From: Streptomyces sp. MspMP-M5
GTDB lineage: Bacteria; Actinomycetota; Actinomycetes; Streptomycetales; Streptomycetaceae
NCBI RefSeq assembly: GCF_000373585.1
Contig: NZ_KB891866.1
Location: forward strand, 124,001 to 188,000
DNA length: 64,000 bases
Reading direction: 5' to 3'
Shown: positions 30,625-39,701 of the stretch, one piece after another
Numbering within the stretch: the first letter of the stretch is position 1
Layout of the letters: the number at the start of each line of letters is the position of its first letter
The notes under the pieces: generated by a model
Seen by the model: the letters and a program-made list of their open reading frames with translations, nothing else
Database searches by the model: none
Told to the model about the DNA's origin: nothing
Program-made: the position numbers and the translations under genes

Positions 30625-32613
30625 CTAGCCGCGGAATCCGAGCACGGTGACGAAGCCCTCTGTGCCGTCGGAGAAGCCGGTGCCGACCAGCGTTGTCGAG
30701 GGTTCCTTGCGCCCGAAGCCGGGGGAGTACCAGCCCAGCATGGGGTATCCCCTGCTCGAAGAGCTTGGGGAAGGGTCGGTCGCGCCGCGATGCGCCTGCC
30801 AGGACAGCCGCCCGGGCAGGTCGAGCACCGCGGAACGGTACTCGCCGTCCCGGGTCCAGGTGAGCACCGCCCGGTTGCCCGTCAGGTCCGCGGTGATCGC
30901 CGGACCGAGGTGGAACGCCAGCTGCACGACCCGGCGCGGGCCGCGCACCTCGTCCACCACCCGCAACTCCCGGCTCGCGGCGGTCAGTTCCACCCGGCGG
31001 CGGTGCACGGAGGGCTGGTAACCGTCGTGTTCGGCGCACCAGCGGGCCACACCGTCATCGGAGGTGTCCGCGACCAGGACGCGGCTGCGGGCCTGCCGCG
31101 TCCACAGGAACGGGCCGCCGGAGACGGACTGGTCACCGCCGTCCAGCCGCAGGGTGTTGTGGCCGAGGGTGGACCGGAAGTACTGCCGCCACTCGGGCTG
31201 CCCGTGGTAGCAGAACGTCCCCGGGTCGGCGAGCACGTCCACCCCGTCGTGCCGCACCTCCACGGACAGCGCGTCCGCGTGGGCATGCGCGGCGATGGAC
31301 AGGAAGCCGTGCGGACCGCCGTCGCAGCGGCACCAGATCTCCCCGGGGCCGCGCAGGATGGTGAGCCCCGCGTCGGCGAAATGCGCCGGTCGGCTCGCCG
31401 GGCGGGTCACGGCCGGTGCGGTTCCGTCTTTCGCGTACGGCCGGATGAGCGCGGCCAGCAGCGGGGTGCGCACATCGGTGCCGGTCACCGCCGGCCACCA
31501 GGCGCGCCGGCCGAACACGGCGTCCCCGGTGGCCAGCAGCGAGGCCCAGCGGTCGGTGCCCGCGCCGTCCACGACCAGACCGTGTCCGTCGTCCGCGTCC
31601 CCCTGGCGCGGCGGCCGCAGCCGGCTGTCCACGACGGCCGCGAGCGCGTCGGTCATCCGCAGCAGCACCAGCCGGATCGTCGCGGGGACCGGCACGCCTG
31701 CGGCATCCGCCTCGGCCACCGCGGCCAGGCCGAGTTCCAGCACGAGTCCGTGGTACTCGGTGGCCAGTTCGCGGTTGAGGCCGGAGGGGAAGGTGTTGCC
31801 GCGCAGGTGCCGCTCCAGTGACCGCAGCGCGCCGGCTCGCCAGCGCGCCGAGGAGGGGAACCACCCGAACGCACAGGCCGCGGCGAACTGCCCGGCGGCC
31901 TCGGCGATGACGTGGTTGTTCGCCGAGGACCCCCGGCTGGGGAAGGCGGCCAGCCAGCGCTGGTGGTGCCAGATCTGGTTCAGCGCCACCGGGTTGTCCT
32001 CGAACAGCCCGGCCACGCCCGGCCAGCCGTCGAGCAGCCGGCGGATCCACACCCAGGACAGCAGCCGGATGCCCAGCTCGATGCCGCTGATCCAGTGCAC
32101 GCCGCGCAGCGGTGGGTTGGCCGCCCACCACGACCGCAGGTGCGCGGCCACGCGCTCGGCGTACCGCTCGTTCCCGGTGACCGCGTAGGCGGCGGCGAGC
32201 ACGGTGAGGTACTGATGCCGGGACGGCTCCCAGATCTGCTTGATGTCCCCGACCGCGTCCTCGTTGCGGTACGGCACGTCGAAGGCGTAGCCCCCCGGAG
32301 CCCGGCGTCCGGTCTTCGGGTCGTGCCACCAGTCTGGATCGGCCAGGTCGTCGCGGACCACTCCGAAGTACTCGGCGTGCCCGTCCAGCAGCCGGTCCGC
32401 CTGGGCGATGAGCCGTTTCGCGGCGTCCGAAGGCACCGCGGTGATCGTCCCGGCGGGCAGTACCGCGGTGAACCGGGCGCCGGTCACGCCCGGGCAGTGC
32501 GGCCGCGCCGACCGCCACCGCCGCCTGCGCACCGCGTCGCCCACCCGGCCGCCGACCTCTCGCGGTCCCATCCGGGACAGCCGCCGCAGGTACCAGCCCG
32601 CGCTCATGGTCAT
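30625..32613 (-). CDS. heparinase II/III-like protein
   Basis: 662 residues with an N-terminal alpha/alpha-toroid-like region and a C-terminal heparinase II/III beta-domain containing AAHAHADALSVEV, HNTLRLDGGDQS and a polar beta-rich tail. These lyases or lyase-like proteins act on uronic-acid polymers. No signal peptide is visible, so it may act inside the cell. ATG 32613 overlaps the upstream stop. Near its C-terminus, an inserted repeat at 30741-30776 encodes DPSPSSSSRGYPML, which looks foreign to the fold. Confidence 0.84.
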   Translation of the reverse strand: MTMSAGWYLRRLSRMGPREVGGRVGDAVRRRRWRSARPHCPGVTGARFTAVLPAGTITAVPSDAAKRLIAQADRLLDGHAEYFGVVRDDLADPDWWHDPKTGRRAPGGYAFDVPYRNEDAVGDIKQIWEPSRHQYLTVLAAAYAVTGNERYAERVAAHLRSWWAANPPLRGVHWISGIELGIRLLSWVWIRRLLDGWPGVAGLFEDNPVALNQIWHHQRWLAAFPSRGSSANNHVIAEAAGQFAAACAFGWFPSSARWRAGALRSLERHLRGNTFPSGLNRELATEYHGLVLELGLAAVAEADAAGVPVPATIRLVLLRMTDALAAVVDSRLRPPRQGDADDGHGLVVDGAGTDRWASLLATGDAVFGRRAWWPAVTGTDVRTPLLAALIRPYAKDGTAPAVTRPASRPAHFADAGLTILRGPGEIWCRCDGGPHGFLSIAAHAHADALSVEVRHDGVDVLADPGTFCYHGQPEWRQYFRSTLGHNTLRLDGGDQSVSGGPFLWTRQARSRVLVADTSDDGVARWCAEHDGYQPSVHRRRVELTAASRELRVVDEVRGPRRVVQLAFHLGPAITADLTGNRAVLTWTRDGEYRSAVLDLPGRLSWQAHRGATDPSPSSSSRGYPMLGWYSPGFGRKEPSTTLVGTGFSDGTEGFVTVLGFRG
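30741..30776 (-). repeat. dispersed palindromic repeat inserted in the heparinase-like gene
   Basis: The sequence TGGGGTATCCCCTGCTCGAA plus GAGCTTGGGGAAGGG matches the copy at 38579-38613 at about 31 of 35 positions. It resembles short Streptomyces intergenic palindromes of the type CCCC-TGCTCGA-GAGCT-GGGG, from memory. It is in frame and reads as a Ser-rich insertion near the C-terminus of the host protein. Confidence 0.75.
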
Positions 32614-34784
32614 CGCGCCCGCTCCAGCATCACCGGCGCACCGCCGGCCAGGCCGGCCTGCACGGCGACGGTGGCCGCCGTGGTGGCGACCAGCGACTCC
32701 AGCGGCACCGGCATCGGCCCACCGGTCCGCACGGCCTTGATGAACGCGGCCAGCTCGGCGGACTGGCCCTTGTCCCGGGCCTTGGGCAGGCGCGAACTGA
32801 CCCACCGCTTGCGGCCATACACCGAGGCACGGACGAAGTCGTCGAGCCGCAGCACCTTGCCGTCCGCGACCAGGTCCAGCGTCTCCTTCGGGAAGCTGCC
32901 CGGGCCGGTGGTGACGTAGCTGAGGGTGGCGGTGGACCCGTCCGGGTAGCGCAGCACGACCTGCAGGTCCTCGTTGCCGGACGTGGCGACCGCGTACACC
33001 GAGACCGGGTCGGCCGCGAGCAGCCAGCTCGCGGTGTCGATGAAGTGCCCGCCCTCGCCGGCGAACCGAGAGCCCTCGGTGCCTTGTCGGAGGTACCAGC
33101 TGCCGTGCTGCAGCCGGCCCGCGTTGACCAGGTAGCGCAGGCTCGCCGGGCCGGTCCGGGCGCCGAACCGCTTCCTGGCCTCGTTGAGCAGCGGCGCGAA
33201 CCGGCGGTTGAAGCCCACCTGCAGCCGGTCGTTGCCGGACTCCTCCACCGCCGCGAGCACGCCGGTCAGCTCGTCCTCGGTGAGGGCCAGGGGCTTCTCG
33301 ACGAACACCGCCTTGCCGGCCAGCAGTGCTCTCCGGGTCAGTTCGGCGTGCGAGCTGTGCCGGGTGACCACGAACACCGCGTCGATGGACGTGTCGCCGA
33401 GCACGGCGTCGAGATCGGTGGTCGCCTCGGCGAAGCCGAACTTCCGCTGCGCGTTGGCCGCGGACAGCGCCGTCGTGGTGACGACCGCCGACAACTCGAC
33501 GCCGTCGCGCTGTGCCAGATGCGGCAGCAGCATCGACGTCGCGTAGTTCCCCGCGCCGACGAACGCGAGCTTCACCGGCGTCCTGGTGGCCGCTCGGCCC
33601 GGACTCCGCTGCACCTTCACCGCGGGCACGGCGATCGAGGGGGCCTCGGCTTCCACCGCCTGTTCGGGGTACCGGAACAGCACGGCCACGGCCTTCAGGT
33701 CGCCGTCCTTCAGGCGCCGGTACGTCTCGACGGCGTCATCGAAGCCGGCGGTGTGGGAGACCAGGGGCTCCACGTCGACGCGGCCGCGGGCGAGGAGATC
33801 GAGGAAGCACGCCAGGTTGCGGCGCTCGGTCCAGCGCACATAGCCGATCGGGTAGTCCCGGCCCTCGATCTCGTACTCCGGGTCGTAGCGCCCGGGGCCG
33901 TACGAACGGGAGAACCGGACGTCCAGCTCCTTCTCGTAGTACGCGTTCCACGGCAGGTCCAGGCGGCACTTGCCGATGTCGACGACCCGGCCGCGGTCCC
34001 GGCTCAGCCGGGCGGCCAGTTCGACGGGCTGGTTGCTGCCGCCGCCGGCGGCCAGATACACCTGGTCCACGCCGTGACCGCCGGTGAGTTCGGCGACGGC
34101 GGCCTCCACGGCCGCGGACGCGGGATCGCCGCAGACCGCGGCGCCCAGCCGCTCGGCCAGTTCGCAGCGCACCGGGTCGGGGTCGACCCCGACGACGCGG
34201 ACGCCCGAGGCGGCCAGCAGCTGCACCACCAGCTGCCCGATCAGCCCGAGGCCGATGACCAGCGCCACGTCGCCGAGCTGCGGCTCGCCGCGGCGGACGC
34301 CCTGCAGCGCGATCGACCCGACGGTGCCGAAGGCCGCGTGCCGGGGCGCGATGCCGTCCGGCACCGGGGCGTAGAGGTTCTTCGGCACCCAGTTCAACTC
34401 GGCGTGCAGTGCGTGCTCGTTGCCGGCGCAGGCCACGAGGTCGCCGACCTTCACGTCGTCGATCCCGGCGCCGACCTGCTCGACCACCCCGCACAGCGAG
34501 TAGCCCAGCGGTGTGTAGGAGTCCAGCTTGCCCATCACCTTGCGGTAGGTGGCGGGCACCCCGTTGGTGGCCACGCTCTGCATGACCTTGGCCACCTGGT
34601 CCGGCCGGGAGCGGGCCTTGCCCACCATCGACATGCCGGCCTCGGACACCTTCATCAGCTCGGTCCCGGTGGAGATCAGCGAGTAGGCGCTGCGGACCAG
34701 CACACCGCCCGGCTTGCACCCCGGCACCGGCACGTCGAGCACCGCCAGCTCGCCGCTCTTGTAGTTCTGTACAACCTGCTTCAC
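32610..34784 (-). CDS. fused zinc-type dehydrogenase and Gfo/Idh/MocA oxidoreductase
   Basis: A 724-residue two-domain protein. Residues 1-375 are a medium-chain dehydrogenase with a Rossmann loop in VIGLGLIGQL; residues about 400-720 are a Gfo/Idh/MocA oxidoreductase with VGAGNYATSM and the EKPLAL motif. A GAGGAG site precedes GTG 34784. Such bi-domain oxidoreductases occur in polysaccharide loci beside heparinase II/III-like and AsnB-like genes, as here. The substrate is presumably a nucleotide sugar or lipid-linked sugar; the reaction is not known to me. Confidence 0.85.
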   Translation of the reverse strand: MKQVVQNYKSGELAVLDVPVPGCKPGGVLVRSAYSLISTGTELMKVSEAGMSMVGKARSRPDQVAKVMQSVATNGVPATYRKVMGKLDSYTPLGYSLCGVVEQVGAGIDDVKVGDLVACAGNEHALHAELNWVPKNLYAPVPDGIAPRHAAFGTVGSIALQGVRRGEPQLGDVALVIGLGLIGQLVVQLLAASGVRVVGVDPDPVRCELAERLGAAVCGDPASAAVEAAVAELTGGHGVDQVYLAAGGGSNQPVELAARLSRDRGRVVDIGKCRLDLPWNAYYEKELDVRFSRSYGPGRYDPEYEIEGRDYPIGYVRWTERRNLACFLDLLARGRVDVEPLVSHTAGFDDAVETYRRLKDGDLKAVAVLFRYPEQAVEAEAPSIAVPAVKVQRSPGRAATRTPVKLAFVGAGNYATSMLLPHLAQRDGVELSAVVTTTALSAANAQRKFGFAEATTDLDAVLGDTSIDAVFVVTRHSSHAELTRRALLAGKAVFVEKPLALTEDELTGVLAAVEESGNDRLQVGFNRRFAPLLNEARKRFGARTGPASLRYLVNAGRLQHGSWYLRQGTEGSRFAGEGGHFIDTASWLLAADPVSVYAVATSGNEDLQVVLRYPDGSTATLSYVTTGPGSFPKETLDLVADGKVLRLDDFVRASVYGRKRWVSSRLPKARDKGQSAELAAFIKAVRTGGPMPVPLESLVATTAATVAVQAGLAGGAPVMLERAR

Positions 34785-34812
34785 CCGAACTCCTCTGATT
34801 CCTTTAGGCGGT

Positions 34813-36726
34813 TTACCGAGTGCGCTGGCCGGACCCAGAGGTCGCGTCGCGGTACCAGTACTCGAGGGTCAGCACATGCCACAGATGCTTGGAGTAGTCC
34901 CGCTGCCCGGCGGCGTCCTCGGCGACCATCCGCGCCAGCGCGTCGCGGCGCAGGAACCCGGAGCGGACGAGCAGGCCGTCGTTGACCACCTCGCGCACCA
35001 GCGGTGCCAGATCCCGGCTCATCCAGGCCCGCAGCGGGGCGCTGAACAGGCCCTTGGGCCGGTAGACGATCTCCCGGGGCAGGACCGAGGTGGCCGCCTC
35101 CTTGAGGACGGCCTTGCCCTGCCGTCCGACGATCTTGCGATCACCGGGCACCGCGAACGCCGCCCTGACCACCTCGACGTCCACGTACGGCACCCGCACC
35201 TCGGTCGACGCGGCCATGCTCGACCGGTCCGTGTAAGCGAGGTTCAGGCCCGGCAGGAACATCCGGGCGTCGCCCAGGCACATGCGGTTGACGAAGTCGT
35301 CGAGGTCGTTGTCCTGGTAGATGTCCGCGTGTTCGGTCAGCACGTCCTCGACGGTCCCGGCCAGGTCCGGATCGACCAGGGCGAGCAGCTCGTCCCGGTC
35401 GTACATGGTGTAGCTGCGCCGGAACGCGGTCTCCTCCGGCAGATCGGCGAAGGAGAGGAACCGCTTCGCGAAGCGCACCGACCGGTACCCCCGGCGGGAC
35501 GAGGCGACCGGCAGCCGGTCCACGGCCCTGGACAAGCCGCGCCGCAGCGGGCGCGGGACGCGCTGGTAGCGCAGCGCGAGCAGGTTGGCCAGGTGCTTGC
35601 GGTACCCGGCGAACAGCTCGTCGGCGCCCATCCCCGAGAGCATCACCTTGACCCCGGCCTCCCGGGCGGCCGAGCAGATCAGGAACGTGTTGATCGCGGC
35701 GGGGTCGCCGATCGGCTCGTCCAGGTGGTACGTCATCTGCGGCAGCAGGTCGAGCACGTTCGGCGCGATCTCGATCTCGTGCAGGTCGACGCCGAACCGC
35801 TCGGCCACCTGCCGGGCGTAGCGCAGGTCGTCCGGCATCGCCTCGAACCTGGCGTCCTCGGCGCGGAATCCGATCGTGTAAGCGGAGATCCCGGGCTGGT
35901 GGCGGGCCGCGAGCGCGGTCAGCCAGCTGGAGTCGAGCCCGCCGGAGAGGAAGGTCGCCACGGGGACGTCGGAGAGCAGGTGCCGCTTGGTCGATTCCTC
36001 GACGACGGCGGCGAGATCCGGCTGTTCACTGTTCCGGGCCTCGTGTGCGACGTCCCGGAGGTTCCAGTACCGGCCGCGCTCCACCCGGCCGTCGGCTCGG
36101 CACCTCAGCCAGCTCCCCGGCGGCAGCTTCTCCGCCTCGCGGTACGCGCACCGCGAGTCCGGCACCCAGTAGTACAGCAGCGAGGCCACCAGCGCCGCAT
36201 GGTCCACCTCCAGTGCCCCGCCGGTCACGGTGGCGAGCGCCTTGAGCTCGGAGGCGAACGCCAGGCCCGTACCGCGCCGGAGCAGGAACAGCGGTTTGAT
36301 GCCCAACTGGTCGCGGGCGAGGACGAGTTCACCGGTGCGCTCGTCGAAGATCCCGAACGCGAACATGCCGCGCAGCCGGGCCAGGCAGTCGGTGCCCCAG
36401 CGCCGCCAGCTCTCCAGCACCACCTCGGTGTCGGAGGTACCGCGGAAGCGCACCCCGGCGGCCGCCAGCTCGGCGCGCAGTTCGGGCGCGTTGTACAGCT
36501 CGCCGTTGTACGTCAGGGCGAGACCGCCCGAGACCATCGGCTGGGCGCCGGTCTCGGACAGGTCGATGATGGCCAACCGGCGGTGCCCGAGGTGCACTTC
36601 ACCGTCACCGAGGGGATGGCTGTACCGTCCGGACCCGTCCGGACCGCGATGGGCGAGGGTGTCGGTGAGCCGGTCGGTCACGACCTTCCCGTCCGGCCAT
36701 CGGTACGTGCCTGCGATGCCACACAT
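34813..36726 (-). CDS. AsnB-type glutamine-dependent amidotransferase
   Basis: A 637-residue class II glutamine amidotransferase fused to an asparagine-synthetase-like domain. Cys2 of MCGIAG is the glutaminase nucleophile, and the ATP pyrophosphatase loop is LSGGLDSSW. In surface-polysaccharide loci, homologues such as WbpS amidate sugar uronic acids. With a nucleotide-sugar dehydrogenase in the same operon, uronamide formation is a better guess than asparagine synthesis. It begins three bases after the preceding gene ends. Confidence 0.88.
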   Translation of the reverse strand: MCGIAGTYRWPDGKVVTDRLTDTLAHRGPDGSGRYSHPLGDGEVHLGHRRLAIIDLSETGAQPMVSGGLALTYNGELYNAPELRAELAAAGVRFRGTSDTEVVLESWRRWGTDCLARLRGMFAFGIFDERTGELVLARDQLGIKPLFLLRRGTGLAFASELKALATVTGGALEVDHAALVASLLYYWVPDSRCAYREAEKLPPGSWLRCRADGRVERGRYWNLRDVAHEARNSEQPDLAAVVEESTKRHLLSDVPVATFLSGGLDSSWLTALAARHQPGISAYTIGFRAEDARFEAMPDDLRYARQVAERFGVDLHEIEIAPNVLDLLPQMTYHLDEPIGDPAAINTFLICSAAREAGVKVMLSGMGADELFAGYRKHLANLLALRYQRVPRPLRRGLSRAVDRLPVASSRRGYRSVRFAKRFLSFADLPEETAFRRSYTMYDRDELLALVDPDLAGTVEDVLTEHADIYQDNDLDDFVNRMCLGDARMFLPGLNLAYTDRSSMAASTEVRVPYVDVEVVRAAFAVPGDRKIVGRQGKAVLKEAATSVLPREIVYRPKGLFSAPLRAWMSRDLAPLVREVVNDGLLVRSGFLRRDALARMVAEDAAGQRDYSKHLWHVLTLEYWYRDATSGSGQRTR

Positions 36727-36729
36727 GTC

Positions 36730-38310
36730 CTACCGTGCCTCCTGCTCGTTGTCCGGGACGCGGGCGGCCCACAGCGGCTGCCGCTCCGTCCGCCGCCGGC
36801 CCTCCCCCACTGCCTTGACGGCGTGGGTGGGGGTGCCCCCAGCGGTAGCTGGGGGAGTACCCCCACCGTTCTGCCGGGCGGACCGCTCGCCCCGGCCGCG
36901 CAGCGCGATGTGCAGCCCGTCCCACAGCGTGCCGTCGGTCCGGTCCCGCGGATCGGGGTCGATCAGCACCACACCGATCACCGGAATGCGCTGGTCCGCG
37001 AGCTGCCGCGCCACGGTGTGCAGCCATGCGGTGCTGCCGTGCCCGGCCCGCACGACGAGCACGGTCCGGGTGCCGAGGTACTGGAGGTCGGTCCACGCCG
37101 TGCCGGGCGCCACCGAGCCGACACCGAGCCGGAGTTCGTCAGGCGCCCCGGCCGCGGCGCACTCGCCGCTGACCACGGTCGGGCCTCCCGGCTTCGGGCG
37201 GCGGCCGGCGAGCTGCGGGCCGGGCAGACCATCGACGACGACCACCGGCCCCTCCGCCGCCAGTGCCCCGGCGAGGTCCCGGGCGAGCAGGCTCGTGCTG
37301 TGCGCACAGCCCAGTTCCAGCAGCGACACCGGTTCCTCGGAGCCGCGCACGGTGCGGGCGAGGGTCGCGGTGAGCCGTTCGCGTGCCGCCCGGGTCCGTC
37401 GGCGCTGCCACCGCCGGCCCGACCGGCGGGGCAGCTCCGCGAGGACCGAGGCGCCCAGGTTCGCCGCGATGTCCCGGCGCAGCACGGGGCGGTCCGCCAC
37501 CACCGCGCCGACCGCGGCCACCGCGAGCCCGAGGACGAGCCCGAGGGCGAGTCCGATCGCGGCGTCGGTGGCAACGGTCTTCGGCAGGGAGTGCCGCACC
37601 GCGCGCGGGGCGTCGACGATCTGTGTGCCGGAGACGACCTTGGGCGTGCCGATCCGCGCCTCCTCGGCGCGCTGGCCGAAATCGGAGATCCGCGAGGTGA
37701 GTTCGGCCCGGCGGGCGAAGAGCGACTCGGTGCTCGCCGACTCCTTCGGGTCGCCCTTCGGCGAGCGGCCACCGATCTCCTTGTTGACCTGGGCGAGTTC
37801 ACCCTGCATGCGGTCACGCTGGCCGAGCAGGGTCTTGGACTCGGCCTGCGCGGCCTCCCGCATCCGCCTCACATGGTCCGCGATGAACGCATCGGCCAGC
37901 GCCTTGGCCCGGGCCACCGCCTGCGCGTCGCTGTCACCCGTCACATCGATCCGGAGCAGGTTGTTGGTCAGGCCGGTACCCCGGTAGTCCGGCATGAAGT
38001 CCTCAGGTTTTTCCGATGACTTGAGGGAGTGCAGGGCCTGGGCGGCGATCCGTGTGGTCCCCAGCAGCTCCACGTCGGTGCGGATCAGCGTTCCGGTGTC
38101 GTTCGGCTGGTCCTCCTGATGCGCGACCAGCACCTTGGTCATTGCGGCCGGCCGAGGCAGCAGCAGGACCGCCGTCGCCGCCCCGATCAGCAGCCCCAGC
38201 AGCGCCAGGGAGCACCAGAGCCGGCGGCGCCTGCGCACCGCGACAGCCAGCGCCTGGAGGTCCAGCAGCGGAGCGGCGGCCGCCGACTCCCCCTGCGTGC
38301 TCGTCGTCAC
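36730..38310 (-). CDS. Wzz-type chain-length protein with degenerate BY-kinase domain
   Basis: 526 residues from GTG 38310. Residues 30-55 and about 255-280 are membrane spans flanking a periplasmic-type coiled region, the Wzz layout. The cytoplasmic C-terminal half resembles bacterial tyrosine kinases but the P-loop is missing: the expected Gly-Lys-Ser/Thr is replaced in LGCAHSTSLLARDLAG, while a VVVVDG Walker-A'-like strand remains. It probably controls polymer length without ATP hydrolysis. A palindrome at 36801-36866 encodes an odd GGGTPPATAGGTPT stretch near its end. Confidence 0.82.
   Translation of the reverse strand: MTTSTQGESAAAAPLLDLQALAVAVRRRRRLWCSLALLGLLIGAATAVLLLPRPAAMTKVLVAHQEDQPNDTGTLIRTDVELLGTTRIAAQALHSLKSSEKPEDFMPDYRGTGLTNNLLRIDVTGDSDAQAVARAKALADAFIADHVRRMREAAQAESKTLLGQRDRMQGELAQVNKEIGGRSPKGDPKESASTESLFARRAELTSRISDFGQRAEEARIGTPKVVSGTQIVDAPRAVRHSLPKTVATDAAIGLALGLVLGLAVAAVGAVVADRPVLRRDIAANLGASVLAELPRRSGRRWQRRRTRAARERLTATLARTVRGSEEPVSLLELGCAHSTSLLARDLAGALAAEGPVVVVDGLPGPQLAGRRPKPGGPTVVSGECAAAGAPDELRLGVGSVAPGTAWTDLQYLGTRTVLVVRAGHGSTAWLHTVARQLADQRIPVIGVVLIDPDPRDRTDGTLWDGLHIALRGRGERSARQNGGGTPPATAGGTPTHAVKAVGEGRRRTERQPLWAARVPDNEQEAR
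36801..36866 (-). repeat. nested G/C palindrome inside the Wzz gene
   Basis: CCCCCAGC-GGTA-GCTGGGGG is a perfect 8-bp hairpin within an outer GGGGGT/ACCCCC pair (36831-36865), and CCCCCAC at 36804-36810 extends the symmetry with the GTGGGTGGGGG run. This resembles common Streptomyces repeats of the form GGGGGTGCCCCCAGC, from memory. It lies 70 to 135 bases before the stop of the Wzz gene and could also attenuate transcription within the operon. Confidence 0.7.
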
Positions 38311-39701
38311 CCCGCACCTCCCCGCGCGTCGCCGCCCACCGCGAGCGCCGGCGTGGCGTGCTGCGGAGGCCGGCCGGCGGTTGGCGTCGGACGGGCCCGG
38401 ACCGGCCCGGCGACGACGATGCCGACGACCTCGTGCCTGCCGTCCGCACATGCCTCGGCGATGCCGGTGAGTTCCCCAGCGGTCCAGCTGCCCGCGCTGA
38501 GCACGACCAGGGCACCGGACTCGGTGTCGCGGTCCGGCACCATCGGCCGGTCCACCGAAACCCCCACCACCCGCAGCGTGGGGCATCCCCTGCTCGAAGA
38601 GCTCGTGGAAGGATCACTCTCGGCCTCGGCGACGAGCTGCCCGGCGGCCCGGTGGGCGATCTCGTCGCCGTCCGGTACGACGACCAAGAGCCGCCGGGGG
38701 GAGGGGAGTTGGTCCCGGAGGCGAGCGCACACCCGCCGGTAGCGGATCCGCCGGCTGGCCTCGTCGCCGGACATCCGCGGAGTCGGTACGTCCCACCGGG
38801 TGTCAACGCCCAGCAGCCGCCGGATCCAGGCCCGCGGGCCACGGCCTCCGGGCCGGTGCACGGGATGTTCACCCGGCACGTCGACGGTACCCAGCAGCGC
38901 CGAGCCCAGCGCCGCGGCGATCTCCGGTTCGGTGCGCAGCCGGCGGTTCACCCGTGCGGCGGCGAGGTGGCCGATGACCGCGAGCAGGAAGAACAGCAGC
39001 GCCCCGGCGGCGATGAACTGCATCCTCGTCGGCGGTGCCTCGCCGGTGGGCCGGACCGCCGGTCCCATGACGACCATGCCGGCCTTGTTGGCCGCCGGGT
39101 CGGCCTGGTCCAGCTTCTTCATGGCCTCCTGCAGCGCGGTGCGCAGCTTCTCCAGCTCGGTGCGGGCCTGCACGCCCTCCACGGTCTTCCCCGGATCGGC
39201 CGCATTGGCCAGGTCGGTGATCCGGCGGTCGGCCTGCATCACCTTCTGCCGCAGTGCCTCGGGCCCCGCCGCCGTGTCGGGGGCGCTGCTGTCGCCGGCG
39301 ATCTGCGCGGCGAAGGTGACGAACTTCTGGGCCACTTGGTCGGAGAGCCGCTGTGCGCGCTCCGGGGTGTCGGCCGTCCCCGAGATCTGGATGATGTTCC
39401 CGTCCGTGGCCTTGGCGCTCACCCGGTCCTGCAGCTCGCTGCCGCTGACGCCGGGCCAGCCGAGCGTGGCGGCCGCCCGGTCGACCACCGCCGAACTGGC
39501 CGCGATCTCCGCCTGGGTCAGCAGCTCGCGCTCCTCCCACTGCCCCGCCAGCAGCACCGAGGTCGTCGTCGTGTAACTCGGCGGGAACAGCAGGGAGGCA
39601 CCGTAGCCGACGAGCGCGCCCAGCACGGCGACGATGACGAGCAGCCGCCAGCGCCGACGGAAGATCCGCCCGATCGTGACCAGGCGTATGTCCTCGCTCA
39701 A
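38307..39701 (-). CDS. second Wzz-type chain-length protein with degenerate C-terminal domain
   Basis: 464 residues. Membrane spans near residues 18-40 and 228-250 flank a coiled segment, as in Wzz copolymerases. The C-terminal cytoplasmic domain (RLLVVVPDGDEIAHRAAGQL) sits where a BY-kinase would be but has no Walker A lysine. A Ser-rich insertion, DPSTSSSSRGCPTL, comes from the dispersed repeat at 38579-38613. Two adjacent, distinct Wzz proteins suggest a hetero-oligomer or separate chain classes. Start and stop overlap neighbours by four bases. Confidence 0.82.
   Translation of the reverse strand: MSEDIRLVTIGRIFRRRWRLLVIVAVLGALVGYGASLLFPPSYTTTTSVLLAGQWEERELLTQAEIAASSAVVDRAAATLGWPGVSGSELQDRVSAKATDGNIIQISGTADTPERAQRLSDQVAQKFVTFAAQIAGDSSAPDTAAGPEALRQKVMQADRRITDLANAADPGKTVEGVQARTELEKLRTALQEAMKKLDQADPAANKAGMVVMGPAVRPTGEAPPTRMQFIAAGALLFFLLAVIGHLAAARVNRRLRTEPEIAAALGSALLGTVDVPGEHPVHRPGGRGPRAWIRRLLGVDTRWDVPTPRMSGDEASRRIRYRRVCARLRDQLPSPRRLLVVVPDGDEIAHRAAGQLVAEAESDPSTSSSSRGCPTLRVVGVSVDRPMVPDRDTESGALVVLSAGSWTAGELTGIAEACADGRHEVVGIVVAGPVRARPTPTAGRPPQHATPALAVGGDARGGAG
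38579..38613 (-). repeat. dispersed palindromic repeat inserted in the second Wzz gene
   Basis: TGGGGCATCCCCTGCTCGAA followed by GAGCTCGTGGAAGGA. It is the partner of the copy at 30741-30776, in the same orientation and the same reading frame, so two unrelated proteins share the peptide pattern DPSxSSSSRGxPxL. Confidence 0.75.

Noticed and set aside
34876..38019. A 1047-codon plus-strand open frame.
   Set aside because: It lies opposite the AsnB and Wzz genes, whose motifs are unambiguous; its own translation shows no domain.
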